Shown piece by piece: positions 44,459 to 53,331 of a stretch of DNA of 64,000 nt. The notes under the pieces were generated by a model. That model was not told the origin of the DNA. It did not search any database and was given only the letters and a program-made list of their open reading frames with translations. Location of the stretch: NCBI RefSeq assembly GCF_010894455.1, contig NZ_JAAIXY010000005.1, positions 310,001-374,000 of the forward strand, in the 5' to 3' direction. This DNA comes from Myxococcus eversor. GTDB lineage: Bacteria > Myxococcota > Myxococcia > Myxococcales > Myxococcaceae. Positions within the stretch are counted from its first letter, which is position 1, and every line of letters starts with the position of its first letter. Position numbers and translations under genes: made by a program.

Positions 44459-45010
44459 ATGCGCAGGGAACGGCGGATCATCGGTGTCTTCGGATCAGGC
44501 CAGGAAGAACACCTGGAGCGTGTCATTCCGCTCGCACGGTGGATCGCCGAGGCGGGGTTCGACCTGCTCACGGGCGCCGGCAGCGGCGTCATGCGGGCGG
44601 CCGCGGACGCCTTCGTGCAGGTGGTGGGGCGGCGGGGAATCTCCATCGGCATCGTCCCGGGCACCGTGAAGGACGGCGACTACGTGCCGCGCCCCGGCTA
44701 CCCCAACCCCGGCGTGGAGCTGGCCATCTACACCCACCTGCCCCTCAGCGGTGTGCAGGGCACGGACCCCCAGAGTCGCAACCACATCAACGTGCTCACG
44801 CCCCACGCCCTCGTGGCCCTGCCCGGAGGTGTCGGCACCGCCTCGGAGGCCTCGCTGTGCCTGCGCTACGGCAAGCCCATCATCCTCTTCGGCCCTCCGG
44901 AGGGCTTCCGCCGCTTCTCCTCGGAGCTGGAGCGCACCGACTCCCTGGAGCGCGTCGCCGAGTTCATCCGCGCCTCCGTCCGCGAGCCCGCCAGGCCCCT
45001 TGCTCCCTGA
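44459..45010 (+). CDS. LOG/DprA-like family protein (TIGR00725 type)
   Basis: A 183-residue protein with a Rossmann-like fold. Signatures are RIIGVFGSGQEEH, AGFDLLTGAGSGVMRAAAD and the nucleotide-binding LPGGVGTASEAS (PGGxGT). LOG enzymes cleave cytokinin-type nucleoside monophosphates; bacterial members of this type probably act on nucleotides, but the substrate is unknown. The ATG at 44459 is preferred because AAGGAG lies 9 bases upstream; ATGs at 44435 and 44405 would add a poorly conserved stretch. Confidence 0.82.
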   Translation: MRRERRIIGVFGSGQEEHLERVIPLARWIAEAGFDLLTGAGSGVMRAAADAFVQVVGRRGISIGIVPGTVKDGDYVPRPGYPNPGVELAIYTHLPLSGVQGTDPQSRNHINVLTPHALVALPGGVGTASEASLCLRYGKPIILFGPPEGFRRFSSELERTDSLERVAEFIRASVREPARPLAP

Positions 45011-45144
45011 GCAAGAAAAGCCAGGATTGCTGGGTTTGGTCGAGCGCACTCGAAGCCGGGGGAAAAACGACTAGGATGCGGCGCCTGGGGTCACTGGGTG
45101 CTCCACGCTGAAGACTCGGGTTCTGCGTCGTTCTGTGCGTCGAC

Positions 45145-45546
45145 ATGATCAGTGCTGAATACCCACTCGCCAGTTGGTTCCTCGCCGTCTCGACGACGTT
45201 CTTCCTGCTGGTGTTCGCGCTGCCGTTGTTGCTGATGCCGCTGCGCTGGGCGCGGTGGTTCGGCTGGGCGCCGGTGCAGGGGAACACGGACCTGACGGTG
45301 TACTTCGGCCGCTGCCTGGGTGGGGTGGCGCTGGCCATCATCCTGACGGTGGTGCGCTACGTCCCGGAGCCCCGGAGCCAGCCGGCGCTGTTCGAGCTCA
45401 TCGGCTGGGTGTGCGCGGCGATGGTCGTGGTCCACGTGTGGGGCGCGCTGAGACGGGCGCAGCCGCTGTCGGAGACCATCGAGGGCTTCTTCTACGCCGT
45501 GGTGGGCGTGGTCGCGATGTGGATCCGCTTCCGGACGTTGGGCTGA
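45145..45546 (+). CDS. Small integral membrane protein of unknown function
   Basis: A 133-residue protein with about four hydrophobic helices (WFLAVSTTFFLLVFALPLLL, GGVALAIILTVVRYV, FELIGWVCAAMVVVHVWGAL, FFYAVVGVVAMWIRF). No family is recognised. The stop is 10 bases before the start of the cyclase gene, so the two are probably co-transcribed, and it might form a membrane partner of it. Confidence 0.7.
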   Translation: MISAEYPLASWFLAVSTTFFLLVFALPLLLMPLRWARWFGWAPVQGNTDLTVYFGRCLGGVALAIILTVVRYVPEPRSQPALFELIGWVCAAMVVVHVWGALRRAQPLSETIEGFFYAVVGVVAMWIRFRTLG

Positions 45547-45556
45547 GGGCAACCGC

Positions 45557-48500
45557 ATGTCGTCGTCGGACATCGACCTGGTCCTCTCCTCGCTGCGGCC
45601 CTACATCCCCGGCGCGCTGCTTCGCCGGCTGGAGGACACGGAGGCGCACGCGCTGCCTCCCGTCGAGGCGGTGCGCGGCGCCATCCTGGTGCTGGACATC
45701 GCGGGCTTCACGCCCATCGTCGTCGGGCTGAGCGGCGAAGGTCCTCGCGGCATCGACGCGCTCCAGCGCCTCTTGGAGAGCTACTACACGGAGATGATCG
45801 ACGTCGTGAAGGAGCACGGCGGCGACATCTACCAGTTCGCCGGTGACTCCATCCTCGCGTGCTTCGAGCCCGCGCGGGGCGAAGGTGACGCGGAGGCGGT
45901 GGCGCGAGCCGCGCGCTGCGCGCTGGACGTGCAGCGACGGCTGGCGCGCTTCTCCCGGCTGGAGTTGTTGGGTCAGCGCTTCGCGGTGTCGTCGCGCATC
46001 GGCATTGGCGTGGGGGAGTCGCACCGCATCGTCTTGGGCACGACGGGCATGTGGATGCACCCGGCGCTCGTGGGCCACCCGCTGGAGCAGGCGGTGGCCG
46101 CGGAGAAGCGGGCCCAGGTGGGCGAGGTGCTCCTGAGCCGCGAGGCGTGGGCGCTCCTGCCGGACCTGGCGCGCGTGGGGGACGAGCGCGACGGCGCCTT
46201 CCGCCTGGAGCCCTCGGTGCCGCTCTCGGCGCGGCCTCCACCCACGTTCGCCTTCCCGGGGGGCGAGGAGCTGGTGGGCCGGTGCGCGCTCCTCTTGCAC
46301 CCGGTGCTCTTCACCCGCATCACCACGGCGCACCAGGAGCTGGGCGGCGACTTCCGCGACCTCACCTGCTTCTTCCTGCGCTTCAAGACGGACCACCCGC
46401 CGTCCCAGGTCGAGGACTTCACCCGCGAGCTGAACGCCTTCTACGAGCACGTCCAGCGCGAGAGCGCGCACCACGGCGGCGTGCTCTTGATGACGGACTT
46501 CACGGACAAGGGAAACGTCCTCTACGTCCTCTTCGGCGCGCCCACCGCGCAGCAGAACAAGGAAGTGCTGGCCAGCCGGCTGGCGTGCAAGCTGCTCCGC
46601 GAGCGCGAGTCCTTCCCGTACGTGCGCGAGCTGCAGATTGGCATCGCCACCGGACACGCCTACTTCGGGGACATGGGCTCGCCCTGGCGCAAGGGCTACT
46701 CCGCGCTGGGCGAAGTGGTGAACCTGGCCGCGCGCCTGATGACATACGCGGCGGACGGGGTGGGCATCCACATCGACGCGCAGACGGAGCGCAAGCTCCA
46801 GCAGGGCGGCTTCACCACGGAGTTCGTGGAGGACGCCACGCTCAAGGGCGTCTCCCGCGCGGTGCCCGTCTATCAGCTCAAGGGAGAGGTGCGCCGCAGC
46901 CTCTTCATCAAGGGCCGTGGCGGCATCGTCGGGCGCGGGCGCGAGCTGGGGCAGCTCCACGCGGCGGTGGAGGAGTCGCTGTCGGGCAGCGGGCGGCTGT
47001 GCGTGGTGTCCGGCGAGGCGGGCATCGGCAAGTCGCGCCTCGGCGCCAAGGTGGTGGAGGACGCCGAGGCGCGCGGCGCGCGCAGCCTCTACGGCATCTG
47101 CTACTCGTACGAGATGTTCACGCCCTTCTTCCCCTGGAAGGAGGTGCTCGTGCAGCTCTTCGGCCTGCACGAGGGCGACGACGTGGACGCGCAGCTCGCG
47201 CGGTTGCGCCAGGGCTTCGACGGGCTGGAGGACGCGGGCCTGGAGTGGATCCCCGTCATGGCGGCCATCCTGGGCCTGGGCGTGGACGAGGACCCGGCCA
47301 CGGTGGGGCTGGACGCGCGGCACAAGAACCAGAAGGTGTTCCAAATCATCTTCCAGCTCCTGGAGAAGCACTCACGGCAGACGCCGCTGCTGCTCTTCTT
47401 CGAGGACCTGCACTGGGCGGACAACATCTCCGTCGACCTCATCGAGTACATCGCGGCCCGGCTGGCGCCGCTGAGGATGACGCTGCTGGTGACGATGCGG
47501 CCCGGCGAGCAGTTGCGCAACGTGCGCGACGACATGCCGGGGCTGTGCCGGTTGGACCTGTCCAGCCTGGACGACGATGACACCCGCGCGCTCTTGCGCG
47601 TGCACCTGCGCATGGAGCCGCCCGACACGGCGCTGGAGGAGGTGCTCCTCTCCAAGGTGCAGGGCAATCCGTTCTTCGCGGAGTCCATCGTCCAGGGCCT
47701 GGTGGAGGGCGGCTACCTGGGGCCGGTGTCCCCGGGCGCGTCGCGGCGGGAGTTGAAGCGGAGCCTCCAGACGCTGGTGCTGCCGGACTCCATCCAGGAC
47801 GTGGTGCTCGCGCGCATCGACCTCTTGAGCGAGACGGAGAAGCTGGTGGTGAAGGTGGCGTCCGTCATCGGCCGCATCTTCACGATGGACGCGGTGGCGG
47901 CGCTCGCGCCGGGCTCGGTGTCCCGTCAGCGCATCCGCGAGGCCATCGACACGCTGACGCACCTGGGCCTCATCCTCCTGGAGGTGGAGGAGCCCTACAC
48001 CTGCATCTTCAAGCACATCGTCATCCGCGACGCCGCCTACAACACCCTGATGGTGTCGTCGAAGGAGGACCTGCACCGCCGCCTGGCGCGGTTCCTGGAA
48101 GCGCGCGCGGGAGAGAACGCCGCCGCGTCCGCGGGCATCCTCGCCTTCCACTTCCTCGCCGGGAACGACGAGGTGAAGGGGCTGGAGTACACGCTGATGG
48201 CGGCCCGCGGAGCGCGCGGCCAGTACGCCAATGACGACGCGCTCCACCACTACAACCGCGCCATCGAAATCCTCGCCGGGACGATGGAGCTGGACCCCGA
48301 CGAGGTGCTGCTCAAGACGCGCCGGGTGATGCAGGAGCTGGCGGAGACGCTGCTGCAAGCGGGCAACTACGCGGGCGCCATCCACATGTTCGAGCAGTGC
48401 CTGGCGGACGAGGAGCTGGAGTCACGCCGCGCGGAGCTGCACCTGGGGCTGGGGCGCGCGCACCAGGAGAAGGGCGAGTCCAAGCGGGCCATCCAGGAGC

Positions 48501-49840
48501 TGGAGCGGGCCATGGAGCTGATGGGGCAGAGCATGCCGGGGAGCCTGCCCGCGCTCGTCGTCCGCACGCTGCTGGCCTTCGGACTGCACCTGCTCTACGC
48601 GCTGTTCCCCTGGCTGGCGAGGCCGCTCGGAGCCCGGCTGCCGCTGTACCTCAAGCAGCTCTCCACGCTCATCTCGCTCATCAAGATCTATTACTTCAAG
48701 GACATCGCCAAGCTCACCTGGGCGACCATGGTGGCCACCATCATGGCGGAGCGCTCGCGCGGGGAGCGGGGCTTGAGCCTGGCGAGCAGCTACTACGGCT
48801 CGCTCTTGTTCGGCTCGGGCTTCCTCGGGCTGTCGAAGCGCTGGTGTCTGCGCGCGCTGGACTACGCGCGGCGGGCCAGGGACCCGGCGGCGGAGGGAAT
48901 CGCCCTGAGCCGGCTGGCCACCCTGTCCCTCTTCGGCAACGACCTGGCGCAGGCGACGCAGTACGCCGAGCAGGCCATGTCCCTGCTGCGCCAGGTGCGG
49001 GACATGTGGGAGGTGCAGACGGGCCTGATGATGCTGGGCGCCAGCCAGTTCCTCGCCTCGCGCTTCGAGGGGGCCGAGCGGGCCTTCGTGGAGATGGGGA
49101 AGATGGGCGAGGAGCTGCACGCGCTCATGCACCAGGGCTGGGCGCACTCGTGGATTCCCATGTGCCGCTACCTGCGCGGCGAGGGCGAGGTGGGCGAGCT
49201 GTGCGCGGAGCTGGAGGAAGGCCTGCGCATCAGCATCGAGGTGCAGGACCTGGCCAACCAGTGCGCCAGCCTCAACCACCTGGTCAACGTGACGGTGCGC
49301 GAGCACCTGGTGGAGGAGGCGGGGCTGATGGCGGTGCGCGCGGACGAGGCGCTGTGGCGCTACCACGTGCTGGTGCCCTTCCTCCACATTGGCCTCGTCG
49401 ACGCGGCGGAGGGCGCCCTCTTCGCGCTGGAGCAGGGCGCCGTGGCGGTGCCCCAGGAGGCGCTGTGGGCCATCGTCCGACGCTGCCTGTTCAAGGCGCG
49501 GCTGCTGGGCCGGCACTACCCGTACATCAAGGGGCCCGCGATGCGGGTGACGGCGCGCGCGCTGGCGCTGAAGAAGGGCGGCAAGGCGGCGGAGTCGCTG
49601 TTCCTGGGCGCCATCGCCTTCCTGGAGGACACGCCGAACCGGTGGGAGACGGGCGTCGCGTACCATGACGCGGCGGTGGCGCTGCCGCACCGGCGCGTGG
49701 AGTTCCTGGCGCGGGCGCGCGACATCTTCCAGTCCATTGGCGCCCAGGCGGAGCTGCGGCGCCTGGACCGGCTGGAGGCCGAGCTGGGCCTGACGCCGCC
49801 AGTCCAGGACGAAGTGCCTCGCGCCGTCGCGGTCAGGTGA
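45557..49840 (+). CDS. Soluble-adenylyl-cyclase-like protein: two class III cyclase domains, AAA ATPase and TPR repeats
   Basis: A 1427-residue cytoplasmic protein. The first cyclase domain has both metal aspartates, D47 in LVLDIAGFT and D97 in FAGDSILACF. The second has lost them (FFLRFKTD) but carries K318 in DKGNVLYVLFG, an adenine-recognition-type lysine, and N389/R393 in EVVNLAARL, the transition-state NxxxR pair. The two thus complement each other, as in mammalian soluble adenylyl cyclase. An AAA-type NTPase follows (Walker A GEAGIGKS 486-493, Walker B LLLFFEDLHWAD) and then about 900 residues of TPR-type helices. ATP to cAMP conversion controlled by the ATPase/TPR part is expected. The 3' end overlaps the radical SAM gene by 8 bases, tail to tail. 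Confidence 0.92.
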   Translation: MSSSDIDLVLSSLRPYIPGALLRRLEDTEAHALPPVEAVRGAILVLDIAGFTPIVVGLSGEGPRGIDALQRLLESYYTEMIDVVKEHGGDIYQFAGDSILACFEPARGEGDAEAVARAARCALDVQRRLARFSRLELLGQRFAVSSRIGIGVGESHRIVLGTTGMWMHPALVGHPLEQAVAAEKRAQVGEVLLSREAWALLPDLARVGDERDGAFRLEPSVPLSARPPPTFAFPGGEELVGRCALLLHPVLFTRITTAHQELGGDFRDLTCFFLRFKTDHPPSQVEDFTRELNAFYEHVQRESAHHGGVLLMTDFTDKGNVLYVLFGAPTAQQNKEVLASRLACKLLRERESFPYVRELQIGIATGHAYFGDMGSPWRKGYSALGEVVNLAARLMTYAADGVGIHIDAQTERKLQQGGFTTEFVEDATLKGVSRAVPVYQLKGEVRRSLFIKGRGGIVGRGRELGQLHAAVEESLSGSGRLCVVSGEAGIGKSRLGAKVVEDAEARGARSLYGICYSYEMFTPFFPWKEVLVQLFGLHEGDDVDAQLARLRQGFDGLEDAGLEWIPVMAAILGLGVDEDPATVGLDARHKNQKVFQIIFQLLEKHSRQTPLLLFFEDLHWADNISVDLIEYIAARLAPLRMTLLVTMRPGEQLRNVRDDMPGLCRLDLSSLDDDDTRALLRVHLRMEPPDTALEEVLLSKVQGNPFFAESIVQGLVEGGYLGPVSPGASRRELKRSLQTLVLPDSIQDVVLARIDLLSETEKLVVKVASVIGRIFTMDAVAALAPGSVSRQRIREAIDTLTHLGLILLEVEEPYTCIFKHIVIRDAAYNTLMVSSKEDLHRRLARFLEARAGENAAASAGILAFHFLAGNDEVKGLEYTLMAARGARGQYANDDALHHYNRAIEILAGTMELDPDEVLLKTRRVMQELAETLLQAGNYAGAIHMFEQCLADEELESRRAELHLGLGRAHQEKGESKRAIQELERAMELMGQSMPGSLPALVVRTLLAFGLHLLYALFPWLARPLGARLPLYLKQLSTLISLIKIYYFKDIAKLTWATMVATIMAERSRGERGLSLASSYYGSLLFGSGFLGLSKRWCLRALDYARRARDPAAEGIALSRLATLSLFGNDLAQATQYAEQAMSLLRQVRDMWEVQTGLMMLGASQFLASRFEGAERAFVEMGKMGEELHALMHQGWAHSWIPMCRYLRGEGEVGELCAELEEGLRISIEVQDLANQCASLNHLVNVTVREHLVEEAGLMAVRADEALWRYHVLVPFLHIGLVDAAEGALFALEQGAVAVPQEALWAIVRRCLFKARLLGRHYPYIKGPAMRVTARALALKKGGKAAESLFLGAIAFLEDTPNRWETGVAYHDAAVALPHRRVEFLARARDIFQSIGAQAELRRLDRLEAELGLTPPVQDEVPRAVAVR

Positions 49841-51248
49841 TGCGCTGGGGTTGAAGGCCCAGTGCCGCCATCTGCTTCGTGTCCCAGTCCTCCAGCGCGT
49901 CCATGCCGGCGATGTAGCGGCGGGCCGGGTTCTTCAGCGGGTTGCGGATGCTGAGGATTTCGGGCCCGGCGAAGAGGATGGTCTGCTTGTAGCGGGGCAG
50001 GTTGCTCAAGGTCAGCTTGGACCAGTAGTGCCGGGCGATGTTCGGCAGGCTGCCCAACTGCGCGCAGAGCCGGTGGAAGTGTTCCACCACCTCCGAGGGG
50101 TGCAGGTTCTTCGGCCGGTGGCAGAGCGTGTAGCCGTCATAGTCGCGGCTGACGGTGCCGGGCAGCAGCCGGTCTTCGGTTTGCAGCTCGCGAAAGAAGG
50201 GCGTCTCCGGATACGGGCTGACGATGCCGAGGAACGTGACGGAGAAGTACTGGAGGTCCGCGAGGTACTCGGGAATCTTCTCCAGGTACTCGTTGGTGTC
50301 GCCGTCCGAGCCGACGATGAGGCCGAAGGACAGGAGGATGCCGGCGGAGAAGGTGCGGCGGATGACGGCGTCGACCTCCGAGAGCGTGTTCTGCCCCTTG
50401 TTCATCGCCTTGATGGACTCGGGGTTGAGTGACTCCAGGCCGGTGTACACGTAGCGGCAGCCGGCCTTCGCCATCAGCTTCACCAACGACTCGTCCTTGA
50501 GGATGTTGAAGGTGAGCGCGCAGCCCCAGGTCTTCTTGAGGGGAATCAGCGCCTCGCACAGCTCGCGCAGGTACTTGGGCGAGCCGCCCAGGTTGTTGTC
50601 GAGGAAGATGAAGGCGTCCTTCATCAACCCCAGGTAGTTGGGGTTCCAGCGCATGCGCGTCTGGATTTCGTCGATGACCTGCGCGACGGGACGGTAGCGG
50701 TAGCGCTCATGGCCGGTGAGGACGCAGAAGTTGCAGTGGAACGGGCAGCCTCGCGAGGCCTCGATGCCGGGCAGCCGCACCTTGTTGTGCGTGAAGTCGA
50801 TGAGCTCGTAGCGGTACGGCTGGATGGACGTGGGGCCGAGCGACGGCAGCTCGTAGCGCTTCTGGAGCTGGCCCTTCTCGAAGTCCGCGATGAGCGCGGG
50901 GACGTTGGACTCGGGCTCGCCGGTGATGACGGCGTCGAAGTACAGCGCCGCGTCGTCGGGGAAGTGCGTGGCGTGGCGGCCACCCGCGACGGTAATCATT
51001 CCCCGCTGGCGGAACAGCGTGGAGAGCACCTTGGTGTGCTCGTAGTAGGAGTGCAGGTACGAGAAGAAGACCAGGTCCCAGTGCCGCTCCAACGGGATGT
51101 CCACCTCCTTCTCGTTGAAGACCTCCACCTCCGCGTGCTCGGGGCACAGGCCGGCGATGAGCTCCGGCACGGAGGACTGCATGATGGAGGGTTCCTTGAT
51201 GCGCAGGCGCGTGGGGTGCGTGTACGTGGCGATGACGGCGATCCGCAT
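49833..51248 (-). CDS. B12-binding radical SAM protein
   Basis: A 471-residue protein. It has an N-terminal B12-binding-like domain (RIAVIATYTHPTRLRIKEPS, ERHWDLVFFSYLHSYYE, ITVAGGRHATHFPDDAALYF) and a radical SAM barrel with the 4Fe-4S cluster motif CxxxCxxC in EASRGCPFHCNFC near residue 170. Further radical SAM pieces are FIFLDNNLGG and YVYTGLESLNPESIKAMNKG. The start is the ATG at 51248; the longer frame to 51758 has no sense as protein. The family includes methyltransferases and ring-forming enzymes of lipid and natural-product pathways (e.g. BchE/HpnJ-like). The substrate is not known. It is 151 bases downstream of the ATP-grasp gene on the same strand. Confidence 0.9.
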   Translation of the reverse strand: MRIAVIATYTHPTRLRIKEPSIMQSSVPELIAGLCPEHAEVEVFNEKEVDIPLERHWDLVFFSYLHSYYEHTKVLSTLFRQRGMITVAGGRHATHFPDDAALYFDAVITGEPESNVPALIADFEKGQLQKRYELPSLGPTSIQPYRYELIDFTHNKVRLPGIEASRGCPFHCNFCVLTGHERYRYRPVAQVIDEIQTRMRWNPNYLGLMKDAFIFLDNNLGGSPKYLRELCEALIPLKKTWGCALTFNILKDESLVKLMAKAGCRYVYTGLESLNPESIKAMNKGQNTLSEVDAVIRRTFSAGILLSFGLIVGSDGDTNEYLEKIPEYLADLQYFSVTFLGIVSPYPETPFFRELQTEDRLLPGTVSRDYDGYTLCHRPKNLHPSEVVEHFHRLCAQLGSLPNIARHYWSKLTLSNLPRYKQTILFAGPEILSIRNPLKNPARRYIAGMDALEDWDTKQMAALGLQPQRIT

Positions 51249-51399
51249 GCGGGCTGTGGCTCCAGGATGAAGCGGCGCGAGCGAGGATTCGCCGTCGACT
51301 GTCGGAGCCTCCCCCTCGTGAGACCGTGTTCCCAGAATCCTCCGGGTGAGCCGACTTGGCAAAATGCCAGCGGCTGTGTCCCGATGGACCCCACGCCAC

Positions 51400-52242
51400 T
51401 CAGGCGCCTGTCGCGGGGACAGCTCGCAGCTTCTCCTTGAGGCAGTCCGCCAGCTCGAAACACAACTGCTCCGGAAAACCAGACAAGCCCGGCGTGTCGT
51501 TGCACTCCAGCAGGACGAAGCGCCCGTCCTGGGTCTCCAGGAAGTCGAGCGCGACGATATCGGCGCCCAGGTGCTCCAGGGCCCTGCGGGTGTGGCCCAC
51601 CAGCTCCTCCGGCGGGTCGATGACCTGGTGTTTTCGAGTCTGGACGTTGGCCTTCCAGCCCGCGCCCGCGCGCGACATGGCCCAGCACCTGTCCCGGATG
51701 GCCAGGCAGCGCACGTCCCGCCGGTAGTCGATGAAGGGCTCGACCGCGGCGTAGTCATCCGCGGCGAACAGCAGGTCCGCGACTTCGAACCACTCGGACT
51801 CCTCGCGCACCAGCGCCTTCCCGTAGCCGCCGTGGTGGTTGCCCACCTTCACGACGAACGGCGCGGGCCGGGCAATCCGGCGCACCATGTCGTCACCGAG
51901 CGCCACGTCGAAGGGGATGACGGGCAGGCCCGCCTCGCGAAGCTCGGCGAGCATGGACAGCCGGTCATGGCAGCGCACCAGCGTCCTCGCGGGATTGACA
52001 CACGGCACTCCGCTCAGCCGCACCAGCTCCAGGACGGTGCGATGGCGTGGGTCCGGGCGGATGGCGCCCACGCGCCAGAAGACGCCGTCCACTCGCACCG
52101 CCGCCTCGCGGGTGATGCACCACAGGACGCCCTCGCGCAGCACCCAGCAGGAGTCCTGGAGTCGGACCGGGATGACCTCGGCCTCGGGGAAATACGTCGG
52201 CCAGTGTCGCTCGCCGTTGACGACCACGATGTTGGGGCGCAT
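51400..52242 (-). CDS. ATP-grasp enzyme (RimK-like)
   Basis: A 280-residue protein. The start is the ATG at 52242 (GAGGAG just before it). After an N-terminal pre-ATP-grasp region, the ATP-grasp fold is shown by VNPARTLVRCHDRLSMLAEL, PFVVKVGNHHGGYGKALV (lysine and glycine-rich loop for ATP) and the metal-site segment DIVALDFLETQDGRFVLLEC followed by ND, as in RimK/glutathione-synthetase-like ligases. It should form an amide or peptide bond at the cost of ATP. With the radical SAM protein it may act in one biosynthetic pathway, which is inference from the order. Confidence 0.88.
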   Translation of the reverse strand: MRPNIVVVNGERHWPTYFPEAEVIPVRLQDSCWVLREGVLWCITREAAVRVDGVFWRVGAIRPDPRHRTVLELVRLSGVPCVNPARTLVRCHDRLSMLAELREAGLPVIPFDVALGDDMVRRIARPAPFVVKVGNHHGGYGKALVREESEWFEVADLLFAADDYAAVEPFIDYRRDVRCLAIRDRCWAMSRAGAGWKANVQTRKHQVIDPPEELVGHTRRALEHLGADIVALDFLETQDGRFVLLECNDTPGLSGFPEQLCFELADCLKEKLRAVPATGA

Positions 52243-52785
52243 CTGCTCCTCGGGAGGGGGCGGCGGTCGCCGCTGGCCACGCGGGGACTGCTTCCGCGCG
52301 CGAGCTGTCGTGACAGCTCGGGAAAGCATCCACTGTTCGCAGGCTGGGGAAAAGGCGCCAGGGCATCCGAGTGTACGGGCCTTGTCTGTTTTACGGCCGC
52401 TCTTACCGCGGGACTCGCGGCAGTGGGCGCGCGGCCAGCCTCTGCGAGAGACGCTGGCTGCTTCGCGTTCCCGGTCTCCCGGGGGTTGCTACCTTAGGAC
52501 CGTTATAGAGGGCGTGTCGGACTCATACGGCCAGACACCCCGGCGACAAAGATTCACTGCGTGTTCTCGCAGCGGTGCCACGCCTGACGACGTCTCACGC
52601 AATGTCTGACAGCGGACGTGCTCGCCTGCGCGCGCTCAGGGTCAGGTGGGCGTTCACTTCGTGTCTCGATGCGTGAAGCCTCATCAAAATCAAATACCCG
52701 GGGTGGTTTCTTTCTCTAGGATGGCTGTGTCAGCGGCGACCCGCTCGCGACGCTCCCCCTCGATTCCCCACCAACGAGCTCCCCC
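52243..52785. other. Long divergent intergenic region between the ATP-grasp and YceI genes
   Basis: A 543-base stretch without a credible gene. It must hold the promoters of both neighbouring genes. Apart from the palindrome at 52301-52320, I saw a T-rich stretch at about 52706-52716 upstream of the YceI start but no well-spaced -35/-10 pair. Confidence 0.55.
52301..52320. promoter_or_regulatory. 20-base near-perfect palindrome upstream of the ATP-grasp gene
   Basis: CGAGCTGTC and GACAGCTCG pair perfectly around a central GT. It begins 59 bases before the ATP-grasp start codon. The symmetry and place fit a dimeric repressor site. Confidence 0.5.
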
Positions 52786-53322
52786 ATGCCCGTGACTTCC
52801 TGGAACATCGACCCCGCGCATTCCTCTGTCCTGTTCATCGCTCGCCACATGGTGGTGGCGCGTGTCCACGGCCGCTTCGAGCGCGTCTCCGGCGTGCTGC
52901 GCGTGGACGCCGAAAAGCCCACGCAAGGCGAAGTCGAGGTGAGCGCGGAGACGGCCAGCATCTACACGGGCTCGCCGGACCGTGACACGCATCTGCGCTC
53001 GCCCGACTTCCTGGACGTGGAGGGCGCGCCGAAGCTCACCTTCCGCAGCACGGGCCTGGAGCCCACCGGCGGCTCGGGCTTCCGGCTCCTGGGGGAGTTG
53101 ACCATCCGCAACGTGACGAAGCCCGTCGTGTTCGAGGCGCGCCACACCGCCACGTCGAAGGACCCGTGGGGCAGCACGCGGCTCATCTACACGGCCAAGG
53201 GCACCATCAACCGCTCCGACTACGGCATCCGTTGGAACAAGACGCTCGACAACGGCGGGTGGCTCGTCGGCGAGAAGGTGGATGTCGAACTGGACATCCA
53301 GGCCGTGCCCGCCGCGAGCTGA
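52786..53322 (+). CDS. YceI-family protein
   Basis: A 178-residue lipocalin-like protein. It starts WNIDPAHSSVLFIARHMVVA and has RVHGRFERVSGVLRVD, DFLDVEGAPKLTFRSTG, LLGELTIRNVTKPVVFE and the closing DYGIRWNKTLDNGGWLVGEK, in the usual YceI order. These barrels bind isoprenoid-like or amide-type lipids. No signal peptide is visible, so this member is probably cytoplasmic. The ribosome site (GAGCTCC) is weak. It converges with the phosphodiesterase gene, with 9 bases between. Confidence 0.93.
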   Translation: MPVTSWNIDPAHSSVLFIARHMVVARVHGRFERVSGVLRVDAEKPTQGEVEVSAETASIYTGSPDRDTHLRSPDFLDVEGAPKLTFRSTGLEPTGGSGFRLLGELTIRNVTKPVVFEARHTATSKDPWGSTRLIYTAKGTINRSDYGIRWNKTLDNGGWLVGEKVDVELDIQAVPAAS

Positions 53323-53331
53323 CGTCTGGCT

